From Nissolia schottii (lineage: Eukaryota; Streptophyta; Magnoliopsida; Fabales; Fabaceae), in the NCBI GenBank assembly GCA_003254905.1, contig QANU01028237.1:1-64000 (forward strand): a stretch of 64,000 bases of DNA, in the 5' to 3' direction. The notes under the pieces were generated by a model. That model had not been told where the DNA came from. It did not search any database and saw nothing but the letters and a program-made list of their open reading frames with translations. How positions within the stretch are numbered: the stretch's first letter is position 1; every line of letters starts with the position of its first letter. A program made the position numbers and the translations under genes. Shown in pieces: positions 43,302 through 53,650 of the stretch.

Positions 43302-44347
43302 GTGGATGCTAGTCGGACCCATTTGCAGGATTAGGGTATTGTACCATACACGAAGCGAGATGTGCCGCTCGTGTATGTAGGTGCTTTTAGTTTCCGCTTT
43401 TGTATAATACTGCTACTGTTATGTATATTATTACTGCTACTGGTATGTATATTATTTCCCTTAGATAAGACTTATGTATGAACCTTATATATTCTAGTAA
43501 AAGAAATGTTTGTGTATCTTCGGGCCCCTATGTGTATTGTCTGCCGATAAAGCTCCGCACTACAGGTATGCATTCTTACTCAGATATCTTTTAGTTATGT
43601 CGCTAGTCGTTAGATTACTCGCATGGCTCTTTATTTTCTTATGCACGTACTTCAAAAGAAAGTTTCAAATTGGCCCGTATTTTCAGTAACCCTAATTTCA
43701 ACTAGTAAACTAGAATGGTAATAGTTCACAGCCCAGCATTCAACTACCTAGCCAGGGAAACCTATGACTTAAGCATAGGCCAACTAGCTAGGGTGTTGCA
43801 CGAACACCGCAGACCTCAGACCGCAGTACATTGTTGACCGTCTTGAGGTTGCTGTAAAAGACCCGAACAAGGTGCGGGTAGACCGGTAGGTCGAAGCTCA
43901 CGAACTGGAGCACCCCGGTTGCCTCCAGGACCGACAGAATGTCGGCCGCGCCGTCCTCAAAGGTGGCGATGTCTAGCACCTTCGGTTCCATCACATCCCT
44001 CTACTTGTAGTGCATCTCAAAGTTGCGCCATTGCACCTCCGAGGTGAACCATACGAGGAAACCGCGGGAAGGAGCGGGCTTAGAATGGGGAGTCAGGGAG
44101 GAAGGACGTGAATGGCGGTGGCTCATGGTGGAGAGAAGGAGGCAAGGAGAGAGATTCGGTGGAGAGGGGAAGGAAATTAGTGGAGCTTGAGGGGAAGAGG
44201 AATTGGAGGAGGAAGAGAGGGGAATCCGAGGGAGAAAGGGGCGAAAATGAGGGAGAGCTCTGTTAGGGTTCGCGGCAGGAGGAAAGGGAGAGGGAGAAGT
44301 GAGAACGAAAGGAAGGAAAACCACTTAAGTGGCCCCAGATCGCGTTT

Positions 44348-44555
44348 CATTCAAATGAATAACCCTAGGTCATTCGAATGACTGCCCTGAGATTTAAGTC
44401 TGAGGGAACAAATCGCGACCCATTCGAATGAAATTCGTGGTTCAATCGAATGACTCAGGAACACAGTGATCATTCGAATGACTAACTATGAGGACATTCG
44501 AATGACTCATGAACTCTGAAATCATTCGACTGAATGATCATCAGGGATTCGAATG
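44348..44555. repeat. CATTCGAATG array near the 3' end of E
   Basis: Eight sites start at 44348, 44371, 44421, 44443, 44471, 44495, 44523 and 44546: four pairs with 22-24 bp inside and 28-50 bp between. It lies in the internal region upstream of the antisense gene's start, not in an LTR. Confidence 0.88.
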
Positions 44556-44701
44556 CCACCTCTCAGGTAGGGTTTTGACATGCCTAAATTACCCCCGGGA
44601 GCCTTAGTAACTTTTATAAACTTCGGACATGCCGAGACCCTCAGGAGTCCTCATAAACGGCCGATGGAGGGACCGACGCTTAAATTTCGGGACGAAATTT
44701 C

Positions 44702-44716
44702 AATAAGGGGGTGGGA
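44702..44716 (+). promoter_or_regulatory. PPT of E
   Basis: AATAAGGGGGTGGGA directly before TGTAACATCCC, preceded by TTTCGGGACGAAATTTC, the usual 3' end of the chromovirus interior. Defines the 3' LTR. Confidence 0.88.
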
Positions 44717-45004
44717 TGTAACATCCCAAATTCGTCCGATCCGTGAAGCTCGTCGGCTACGCCATAAAAACGGCCGAGAGGCGTGGAGAAATTACGAGAC
44801 GGGAAATTAAACCTCCAAATCCTTAGAAGATGGAAGGGTAAGCGACTAGGTTTCAGGACCCTATAAATTTTATGGAGCCGTCGGACGAGTTTCGGCTCGA
44901 ACGGGAAAGGTTTGAGATACTGGAAACCCCCGGTGGCAGTTCTTGGCCAGGCAAGAATGGCAAAAATCCCTGAACGGCAACTCCCCGATTGAAGGGAAAA
45001 ATTT

Positions 45005-45047
45005 ATGGATCATAACGGTACGTCCGGAATATTTTTAGGACAACCGG
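45005..45047 (+). promoter_or_regulatory. Conserved U3 block (E 3' LTR)
   Basis: GGATCATAACGGTACGTCC, then GGAATATTTTTAGGACAACC, 190-230 bp upstream of TATA. Same block as 19412-19453, with a one-base difference from it at several points. Confidence 0.7.
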
Positions 45048-45232
45048 AGGGGGATAAATCGGACAAAACGCGACCAAACGAAACCGGAACCGATCCTGGT
45101 GAGGTTTCTATCTCCATTAGGAGATATTTTCATATATTAAAAATAAATAAATAAATAAATAAAAGTAACAGAAAGTAATAAAAAGGAAAAAGGAAAAGAG
45201 AAAAAGAAAAGGAAAAAGGGGGCCTCAGTGGC

Positions 45233-45240
45233 TATAAATA
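45233..45240 (+). promoter_or_regulatory. TATA box of E 3' LTR
   Basis: GTGGCTATAAATAGCC, about 516 bp into the LTR. The 5' LTR copy is at 19647-19654. About 2.6 kb of LTR would be transcribed downstream. Confidence 0.8.
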
Positions 45241-45403
45241 GCCAAGTTACCCTAAGAAAATTTACGTAGCTTACAAACGCTAGTCCCGTTCTGACACATC
45301 TCAATTTCTTGCAGGAGTCCCAGAAAAATCACCAGAGCACGCCGTAGCGATCAGGAAATTGCGAGCATCGAAGTTGTCTAGTCAGAGTCTCCATCGGATA
45401 TGG

Positions 45404-46964
45404 GTAACTCTAAAGCCCACACTGTCTATGTAGTTTAAGTTTTGACTGTGCATGTGTTATTCTGTGTATTGGATTGTATAAATGCTTAGTAGTATTTTGG
45501 GGAAGTGTAGGGTGAGAAGGGTTTTGGAAAATCTTGATGAATGAAATGCATAATTGTATTGATTGGAACCCTAGGAATAGTAAACTTCTGGAGAAAAATG
45601 AGAACTGAAGTCTCGGGACCCTATTCAATCAGTATTGGACCCTATGCTGAAATGGAGTTTTCAATCAGATGAAAGCCAGTTTTGAGCTTTCAATCGATTG
45701 AATTCTTATTCAATCGAATGAAAGAAAAACCTCAGTTTCAATCGATTGAATCCCAAGTTCAATCGAATGAAAGAACTCGGAAGGTTTTCAATCGACTGAA
45801 TCCCAATATCAATCGAATGAAAGCACTCGCAGGAATTCATTCGAATGAAACCCTAGACATTCGAATGAATCCTGAAGGACTTGAGATTTTAGTGGTTCCA
45901 AGGAGTCCAATGAGTCAGGGTATGTCTATTTTGGTATATGAAAGCAAGCATCATGAGGAGATGGTCGTCATAGGAGTTAGGACGACCTTAGATCACTAGA
46001 GGTATCACGAAGATCTTAAAGGTGCATAACTAAATCCTAGGCAATAAAGCAGAGAACTAAGGCCCGAATCACCAAGGATTCGGCCGACCTTAGTCAGAGT
46101 CAGTAGTTATATGATTAGGAAATCCCTATTCTCTTGGCAAAGTCTTATAGACACGCCCCTCGCCAATTCAGCAAGATGAACTGGTTATGAGCAACGCAGG
46201 CAAAGAGACCTGATCACGATAAGAAGCGGGCATAGGCCCAGACATGTAAAATAGGCATAAGTCTATACAAATGAAATGAGAACTAAGGTGCCCCACTTAA
46301 AGAGGAAAAAGAAATCTAAACGTGTCCACGCCTGATCACTCATAGGTTTGATCCCTCGCCACTCTAGAAAGAGAGGGTGGTTGCACTTATTGTATTTGAT
46401 GATTACCTCCTATGAGCTTTGCATGGTTAGCTACCATACCGGTAAAGAGCGCTGCCGGGTCGATACAATAATGGCAAGAAAGAGGTTGTAATCCGAGGCC
46501 ACGGTTACAAAGGTGTAAGGACTAAGTAGGACGCAGGCACAGAGGGCGTAAGAGATCCCCAGATCCCCTCATGCACTATGTGATTAAATGTATGAATTGA
46601 TGATTGATGATATGATGATAAGTATGTATGTATATTTGTTTAAGTATTATGCATAACTGTTCATGAATTATATATCGTCATGGGAACGACCCAAGACGAA
46701 TAGTATGTCATCAGTAGCAACGTACGGTTAATGAGCACGAAGCCCAGGTAATGACAAGAATAGAGATCCAATCACATAGTAACTTAGATAAAGCTGCTCA
46801 GGATGTAGGCCAAAGATAATAAACAGTAGGAGTCTAGTATGCATGACACGTAGAGGTTTTCCTGAGTGGCCTGGACTCTGCCCGAGTAATTGAACTATAG
46901 CAGCCACGCCGAGTTTTCCACTAAGAACGAAGTCGTTCTTACTCCCACTCGTGTATGACGCCAG
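45404..46964 (+). other. Possible intron inside the LTR (prediction)
   Basis: A donor-like GGGTAACTCTAAAGCCCAC near 45402 is conserved in the other LTRs (GGGTAACCCTAAGCCCAC in F). About 1.5 kb downstream lies a conserved pyrimidine-rich stretch ending in CAG (TTCTTACTCCCACTCG...GCCAG, 46937-46964), directly before the ORF start at 46974. Splicing would remove the palindrome array and place the ORF near the 5' end of the RNA. No transcript evidence is available here. Confidence 0.35.
45662..45867. repeat. CAATCGATTG array in E 3' LTR
   Basis: Counterpart of 20062-20288. The first site is changed to CAATCAGATG and the site before it is lost by a short local rearrangement; the remaining pairs keep the ~49-bp period. 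Confidence 0.88.
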
Positions 46965-46973
46965 TTCGCAGAC

Positions 46974-47438
46974 ATGTCCTCGCTGCCTCCTAAGGATGTA
47001 TGGTTGTTCACGCGTTCAAGGCAACGCAACTACCGTACCTATACTCTACTAGAGACCAGCACGTTCGCTCCTGTGAACCTACATGGAGAGAGTCCGGAGC
47101 AGTCTCGCCATAGACTTCGAGGGCCAGGATCTTCCCCCATGCGCCCTATTTGGATTGAGGATGGTCCAGGTAGCAGCATCCGCGAGCCGATCCACGTCGA
47201 CGGAGAGAACGGTCCTCCACCACCGAGGCCAGAGCCACAGTCGGTGCCTGAGCCAGCTACAGACCCAGAGCTAGTTACGCCTCCTGTTCGAGGATGATGC
47301 CGATGCACCACCGCTAGGAAGAGCGCCCTCCTAGGGCGACCTCGTAGATTTGTACCCCGAGAGTTCACCGCAGTGACGGATATCTCCCGCGATGACGAGG
47401 TGGATCCCGTGGAGCGAGAGGAGGACTCAGACGAGTAA
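46974..47438 (+). pseudogene. LTR ORF of E 3' LTR (one nonsense codon)
   Basis: ATG in GACATGTCC, then DVWLFTRSRQRNYRTYTLLE, PIWIEDGPGSSIREPIHVDG and a Pro-rich middle. A TGA at 47295-47297 stands where G has Arg (CGN), consistent with C-to-T change; the same frame then continues through TTARKSALLGRPRRFVPREF, TAVTDIS and an acidic tail to TAA at 47436. Without the one stop it would be about 154 aa, nearly the same length as G (155) and I (149). Confidence 0.75.
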
Positions 47439-47890
47439 TTGTGACAGGATCCCACTAGAGTTGCAGTCGTAGGAGTGCCGTACACGCAATGAGTAGTACT
47501 CATCCGTGTGCGTAGGCTTTCGTTCACCTGTAGTATTGTATATATGTATCATTGTATATAGACTGATGTTGGATATGTATATCCATAGCAGGACAAGATA
47601 CTCCTTATGATATCAATGTATAATTATGTGTGTTATCTTTGGGCCCGTATGTGTATTTTCTTTGGGTACTCGCCGTACGCCAGGTATGTAACCGTGTTTC
47701 CTTTATTCTCTTCTTGCTATCCTTATGCTATATATGACGCGTATGGCTCGTTATTTTCCTTGAAAGAAGTTTTAAATTGGCCTGTTATTTTGTAAACCCT
47801 AATTTTAAAAGCCAGATATAGAATCATAAGGGTTCACAGCAGCTGGAAAGCCTATGACTTAAGCATAGGCCGACTAGCTAGGGTGTGTCA

Positions 47891-48207
47891 CGGCTCACCT
47901 TGGACTACCTCGTGGCTCGATCCGCGTCATACTCCGCAAGCTTCCAGGGTTTTGGTAGTCCGCCGCCCCTCGTGACCCTTCCGAGGACCTGCAAACCCTC
48001 AACCGTAAGCAACGTCGTGCCTCATCTCTTTTGGGCGATATGGCTGTCCACTGATGCCTGCGAACCCTGAGGTGATCAGCCTCAAAGGAACCGATACTCA
48101 TTGGTCTAGCACATCTCAGCTCATCGAGTGTGCACTGAATTCATGCTCGGAAAAATAGTGCAGCTCAGTCCTCAGGCTCCATTGGACCAAACTGCTTTGA
48201 TACCAAC
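47891..48207 (-). mobile_element. Element F, PBS and leader
   Basis: Minus strand: 5' LTR end at 48208, then TGGTATCAAAGC (48194-48205), an initiator-Met PBS with one change, and GTTTGGTCCAATGGAGCC, GAGGACTGAGC as in E. The ATG of the leader frame in E is ATA here. The segment continues at 8262 on the other side of E. Confidence 0.82.
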
Positions 48208-49491
48208 TGCAACAACCTTGCTAGTTGGCCTATGCTTAAGTCATAGGCTTCCCTGGCTAGGTGGTTGAGCTCTGGTACTGCGAACTACTACCGTTCTACG
48301 TTACTAGTTTAAATTAGGGTTACGAATAATACTGGCCATTTTGAAATTTCTTTTACAAGTACGCTTTCATAGAAAGTAAAGAGCCATGCGGGTAATACAT
48401 CGTATAGCGGCATAATCAAAAGGTGAAAGGAGAGCGGATACATACCTATAGTAGGGAGATCTGTTGGCGGAATATACAAATAGGGGCCCGAATATACACA
48501 ATACACTGATATCTTAAACATATATGAGTCTTAATATTACGCATACATAAAATCCACATAATATACATATACAACGGGTAAAGAAAAAGACTACACACAC
48601 AAGTGGTACTACTCACTTCGTGTACGGTACAACTCTACACCTACCGCTACCATCGGCTACTGGGGTGGGTCCTGCCGCTCACTCGCTATCCTCCTCCTGC
48701 TCGACTGGGTCCTCTTCGTCCTCGCTCGACAAGTCCGTAACTGCTGAGAAGTCTCGCTGAGCAAACCGGCGCGGTAAAACTGGCAGCACCCTCTTTCTTG
48801 CGGTCGTTCACTGACCTCGATCATGTACTGGGGGAGTGGCAGCAGCGGGGTTGGGGACTGGCCCGATCTCAGGTCTTCCTCCGATGGAGGCACCTCCTTA
48901 TCTCTGTTAAGGTGGATAGGATCTCGGCTGCTGCTCCCTGGGCGCTCATCGATCCAGATCGACCGCATTGGAGAGGATCTTGGGACTCCGAGTTTCTGCA
49001 ACACCCCAGCTAGTTGGCCTATGCTTAAGTCATAGGTTTCCCTGGCTAGGTGGTTGACTGTTGGGCTGTGAACTATTACCGTTCTAACTTATCTATTGAA
49101 ATTAGGGTTACTAAAAATACGGGCCAATTTGAAACCTCTTTCATAAATACATGTATATGAAAAGTAATGAGCCTTGCGAGTAATGCAGCGAATAACGGCA
49201 TAGCTAAAAGATAAGAGAATACAAATACGTACCTGTAGCGTGGAGCTTTAGCGGCAGAAAGTACACATAGAGGCCCGAAGATACACAACATTCCATTTTA
49301 ATATAATACATAAGGTTTATACATGGTTCTATCTAGAGGATGATAATATACATAAACAGTAGCAATAATGTACAAAGGCGAAAACTAAAAGCAACTACGT
49401 ACACGAGCGGCATATCTCGCTTCATGTACGGTACAACAACCTAACTCTGCAAACAGGTCCGGCTGGCCTCCACCTACTCGGAGTCTCTTAG

Positions 49492-49941
49492 TCACTCCAG
49501 AGGCTCCTCCTCCTCACTGCTACTCAGATCCGTCACCGCCGAGAAGCCACGTGGGGCGAAGCGATGCGGTCGGGCGATTAGTATCCTCTTCCGTGCAGTG
49601 GTCCGGCGACCTCGGGCTCGAACTGGCAGAGTGTACGCACCTTGATCGGTAGCTGGCGTCGGGGCTAGCATAGGCGTCTGCTCAGGCTCAGACGAAGGCA
49701 TCTCCTCATCGCCATTGAGGTGAATCGGATCCCTGCTGCTGCTCCCTGGACGCTCGTCCACCCAGATAGGGTTCAGCGGCAAAGTACTCGGAGCTCTAAG
49801 CCTCTGCCTGGGAGGATGATCCGGCTCATCAGGTAGGCAGACAGGCGCGTACGTGCTCGTCTCCAGGAGGGTGTCGGTGCGGTAGTTACGCATGCGGGTG
49901 CGCGTGAATAGCCAAACGTCCTCGGCTGGTGGTGAAGCCAT
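49492..49941 (-). CDS. LTR-encoded ORF, 149 aa, intact (I)
   Basis: MASPPAEDVWLFTRTRMRNY, RTDTLLETSTYAPVCLPDEP, PLNPIWVDERPGSSSRDPIH, a Pro/Glu-rich middle, VRARGRRTTARKRILIARPH and RFAPRGFSAVTDLSSSEEEE. Closest to the G copy. Starts shortly after a TTATGGATCCAGTTTGCAGC acceptor-like sequence on the minus strand. No known domain recognised. Two uninterrupted copies (G and I) in independently inserted solo LTRs argue that the parent elements kept the frame open. Confidence 0.7.
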   Translation of the reverse strand: MASPPAEDVWLFTRTRMRNYRTDTLLETSTYAPVCLPDEPDHPPRQRLRAPSTLPLNPIWVDERPGSSSRDPIHLNGDEEMPSSEPEQTPMLAPTPATDQGAYTLPVRARGRRTTARKRILIARPHRFAPRGFSAVTDLSSSEEEEPLE

Positions 49942-51059
49942 GGCTGCAAACTGGATCCATAATCGAGTGGGGGTGAGAACTCTAGGTCCTCAGTGGGTCT
50001 CCTGTGTCTACTAACGGTTCATTTACTCGAGTATCCTCCAGGCCGCTCAGGGGTTCTCTACGTGATCATGCATACTACAAACCCTACTGATTATTATCTT
50101 TTACTAAGACCCTGAACAGCTTTATCTAAATTTAGCTAGGTGAATAGGAACTAGTCTTTCTTACTATGGCTGCGTGCTTATGACTTATCTTTTGACCGTA
50201 ATTAAACTACTCGTCTCGCGTCGTTCCCTTGACGAAGCATAATGCATAAACAGTTATTCATAATGCTTAAATAGATATACATACATGTTTATCATCACAT
50301 CATCAGTCATCAATTCATACATCTAATTATGTGGTGCATGAGGGAATTTGGGGATCTCTTACGCACCCTGTGGCTGTGTCCTACTTAGTCCTTCGCACCT
50401 TTGTAGTCGTGGCCTCGGACTACAACCTCTTTTTGCTACTATTGTATCGACCCGGCAGCGCTCTTTACCGGTGTGGTAGCTAACCACGTAAGGCTCATAG
50501 GAGGTAAACATCGAATACAATTAGTGCAACCATCCCCTGTGGCATGGCGAGGGATCAGACCTATGAATGATCAGGCGTGGACGCGCTTAGATCGGCCCTA
50601 TGACACGATCCGCTTTCATTCTTTCTCTTTTGGTGGGGCCCCTTAGCTTCTTTCATTCATGCAGGCCTATGCCTGTTTGCCGTAGCTGGGCCTATGCTCG
50701 TTTCTTATCGTGGTCAGGTCTCTCTACCTGCGTTGCTCGTGACCAATCCATCTTGCTGAATTGGCGAGGGGCGTGTCTGTAAGACTTTTCCAAGAGAATA
50801 AGGGTTCCCTAATCATATAACTACTAACTCTGGCTAAGGCCGTCCGAATCCATGGTGATTCGTCATCTCTGCTCTACTTTTATTCCCTAGGGTTCAATTA
50901 TGATCTTCGTTACCTTTAACCGTGAACCTCTAATTATCTAAAGTCGTCCTAACTCCTACGACGACCCTGCCTCATGATGCATGCTCAAACACATAGATAT
51001 GGCCTAACCTTACTCCTTGGATCACTTAGAACCATTCAACTCCCAACTCGGCTAGGTTT

Positions 51060-51278
51060 CATTTGAATACTAGCTGTGGTATTCGAATGAAATCCCTCGG
51101 AGTCCTTTCATTCGATTGGAATAGGCTTTCATTCGACTGCATTCTCTCGGCATTCATTCATTCGAATACTAGGGGATTCATTCGATTGAATTCCTAAAAA
51201 TTCGCCTCATTCGACTGCTGAGGAATTCATTCGAAGGAAAGCACATCTGGGCTTTCATTCGACTGTAGTATTCGAATG
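51060..51278. repeat. Ten-site CATTCGAATG array in LTR I
   Basis: Sites start at 51060, 51080, 51109, 51130, 51159, 51179, 51208, 51228, 51256 and 51269: 20-21 bp within pairs and 28-29 bp between pairs, except the last pair, which has lost 7 bp. Confidence 0.92.
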
Positions 51279-52115
51279 AAGACTACAAAAATCGCCTCCC
51301 GAGACTCCAATTCTCAAATCTTTACTGTTCCTAGGGTTCCAAGTAATACAGTTATGCGTTCCATTTCTCCATAGTTCACAAAACCCTTTTTACATTATTC
51401 CTCCCCAAATTACTAATTAATAGTTATGTAGTCAGATATACAAATAGGCACATATACAGGTAAGAATTTAAACCACATAGACAGTGGGCTTAGGATTACC
51501 CACCTCCAATCGGGATTCCGATTTGGTGACTCTGAAGGGGAGGTTGTCCTCTTCACGAGGGTATGCTCCTGCTAATTTTCGGAGACTCCGGCACGAGCTC
51601 TAGATGTGTCAGAACGTAACCCTCGGCTGCCTACGGAAGGTAACTTTGGAGAAGTTACGAAGTTATAAATAACCGTGCACAGTAAAAAGATATTTTCCTT
51701 CTTTTTACTTTTCTTTCTTTGTTTTCACGTTTTGCTGAAGCTCTGCTTCAGCCTCTTATATTTATTATTATTATTATATTATTATTTATTTATTTATTAT
51801 TTACTTAACTTCTCTCAGAAGCTAATGCCCCTCCTCCAGCTCTGTTTTTGTTCGCTCACATTTTGTCCGAAAAACCCTACTTCTGGTTGCCCTAAAAATA
51901 TTCAGGACATACCGTTACACCCCATTTATTTTTCCCCTCGGTCCAGAGCAATTTTCTCAGGAACTAGGGACTCTTTCACCGAGCCGAAAAATCCTACGGA
52001 CGTTTTACAGTATCCGAGAGATTTTCGTTCGAGTCGAAACTCATCCAGCGACTCCCGAAAATTATAAAACAGCTAAACCTAGTCCGTCTCTCCAATTTTC
52101 CAGGGTTTCGAGGGT

Positions 52116-53650
52116 TGATAATTGCCTAATTTACCTAATTCTTACTAATCAAAATGGCACTTATCCGTTTATGTTTTAACAAATTCCCTAAATAAATCTT
52201 TATGTTTTGTAGGTTTTATTATATATTTTGGAAAGATGGATACAAGAAAAATAATGAAGATTAATCCCTAGAAAAATGGATCAAAAGGCAAAGAGGACAA
52301 AAGAGCAAGAAGGTTGCAAGCAAACACAAAAGCGCTCAGCGGATGAAAGACAACGCCCAGCGGATTGAGTTAAACCGCTCAGCGGACAAGGCCAAGCGCT
52401 CAGTGGATTAGGTCAGCAGCCGCCTTTGACCGTGCATTAAATGCTCCAGCCTGGCGCCATATCAAGCCGCCCTGCAAGCCGCCACCACCAATAATGAAGC
52501 CGCGTACGAGCCACCATAATTAACCAAACCACTCAGCGGGTGGTGCACTAACCGCTGAGCGGTTCAACCCGAAAAACGCCTATAAATAGGCTGGCCGAGT
52601 ACCATTTTAGGGCATCCTCTTCCACCCCCCAAAACACCATTCTTTCTCCATTTTGTTGTACTTTCAAAGCTTAGTTAGTTTAAGTAGCCGGAGATCGAGG
52701 AAGCTCGGCGAAGCCATGGCCATGACGGCGTGAGTACGTGTCATGGTAAGTGCCTAAAACTTGCCTCCGAGATACTCTTGTAAGATGGGTTCCTAACCCT
52801 CTTTTTGTTGGGATTTTGATCATTATTGTAGCTTGCTTGTATCCATGTAACTATTGCATATGAATTTATCTATTTCTTATGATTTGCTTGAATGAATTCA
52901 TGCTTAATGCTAGTCTTTGCTTAGTGTTTTGATTCTTGATTTGGGACTTAGTTGTATGAACGATTGTTATACTAATTAAGTCATAACCAAGTTAAAATCA
53001 ACATCATGACGCTTAACTAGATTCTAGACTCGAACGTTGTGAATGAACAATTACAACCATTAGAGTCGGATTGAAATCATTCATCTAACCTTGTTGCCAT
53101 AACTGGAATAAAGGTTAGCCGCTTACACATACGAAATCATTTTGGTGTACTTTGTTTAGCTAGTATACGGAAGTAACAGTTTAACAAGGGAAACCTGTAA
53201 TCTTATCATATGCGAAAGCAATGAAGAAGTTTTAAATGCGGGCAATCAAAGAAATGATGATTCTGTGTAATAAGTTAATGAATACATGAAACTACGATGT
53301 GATTAAAATTCCCAACAAGCTCCGGAACTACCTCTGATTTGTTCGCTATTTACTTTTTATGTTGTTTATTTAGTTGTTTAATTATTAAATCAAAATTATC
53401 AAAACCTTCACTTCATTGTTTAATTAAACGAACTCAAGAATGGTATTTTGCAACTCTCTGTGGTTCGACTATACCCGACTATACTGCAATCGGATTCTTT
53501 TGGGATCTGAAAGCTGTAAAGTAGGATATATATATATAAATTTAATTTGAACGACAAAAGCGCATAGAAGCTTTCAACGAGCTTGGCATGGTTGTGACAA
53601 AACCTAAGCCGTGTCAAGATCCGAGAAAGTAGTTAAAAAGGCTTTCATCA
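52116..53650 (+). mobile_element. Athila-type solo LTR in LTR I
   Basis: 1535 bp, TGATAATTGCC...GGCTTTCATCA, flanked by a perfect duplication AGGGT (52111-52115 and 53651-53655). Related to the B LTR. TATA at 52581-52588. Quasi-palindromes at about 52332, 52353, 52375 and 52396 (21-22 bp apart) and further ones before the TATA box. Confidence 0.94.

Larger units (their letters stand above)
40719..43800 (+). mobile_element. Solo LTR G
   Basis: TGTAACATCCTG...CTAGGGTGTTGCA, flanked by a perfect duplication CGAAC (40714-40718 and 43801-43805). No PBS or internal sequence follows. U3 block at 41006-41046, AATA-type repeats 41140-41300, TATA 41384-41391, N gap, intact LTR ORF 42834-43301. Total 3082 positions including 669 Ns, so its true length is uncertain. 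Confidence 0.93.
39914..44126 (-). pseudogene. Antisense intron-containing gene inside E (putative plant transposon protein-like), split by G
   Basis: On the strand opposite to E. Start ATG at 44126 in CCACCATGAGCC context. Segment 1 (to 43806) reads RGFLVWFTSEVQWRNFEMHY, a TAG, then EDGAADILSVLEATGVLQFV and YPHLVRVFYSNLKTVNNVLR. Solo LTR G interrupts; dropping one CGAAC restores the frame into MELLLEEFGSVLQI at 40713. Then DQRIYHYLLTRTLVPRSGNH, ALMEGHEINWALYILQHMG, LPYGVQISVLLRHF, a second TAG, VPLA. A 115-bp intron (GTATGT at 40282 to GCAG at 40168) keeps the frame into GELKWAPKVTWRVNFG and ends at 39914 after an Ala/Ser/Pro-rich tail. The FYxNL, LVPRSGNH-like and LPYG-x(n)-RHF layout resembles the putative plant transposon protein domain (Pfam PF20167) as I remember it. 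Function unknown. Two nonsense codons plus G make it a pseudogene. Confidence 0.72.
8263..47890 (+). mobile_element. Element E: giant nested LTR element without gag-pol
   Basis: 5' LTR (8263 to 30723 with B and D inside), tRNA-iMet PBS (30726), internal region without recognisable gag or pol but with an antisense pseudogene, PPT (44702-44716) and 3' LTR (44717-47890). Flanks GGGCT (8258-8262) and CGGCT (47891-47895) agree at 4 of 5 positions. With nested elements and duplicated assembly sequence removed, the 5' LTR is about 3.18 kb, matching the 3' LTR (3174 bp). It fits a large retrotransposon derivative (LARD-like) that must have used enzymes in trans. Confidence 0.85.
44717..47890 (+). mobile_element. 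3' LTR of E
   Basis: 3174 bp, TGTAACATCCCAAATTCG...CTAGGGTGTGTCA. Uninterrupted, so the best reference for this LTR type: U3 block 45005-45047, TATA 45233-45240, CCCACACTGTCTATGTAG near 45417, palindrome array about 45662-45867, ORF 46974-47438. The right flank CGGCT pairs with GGGCT left of 8263. Confidence 0.93.
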
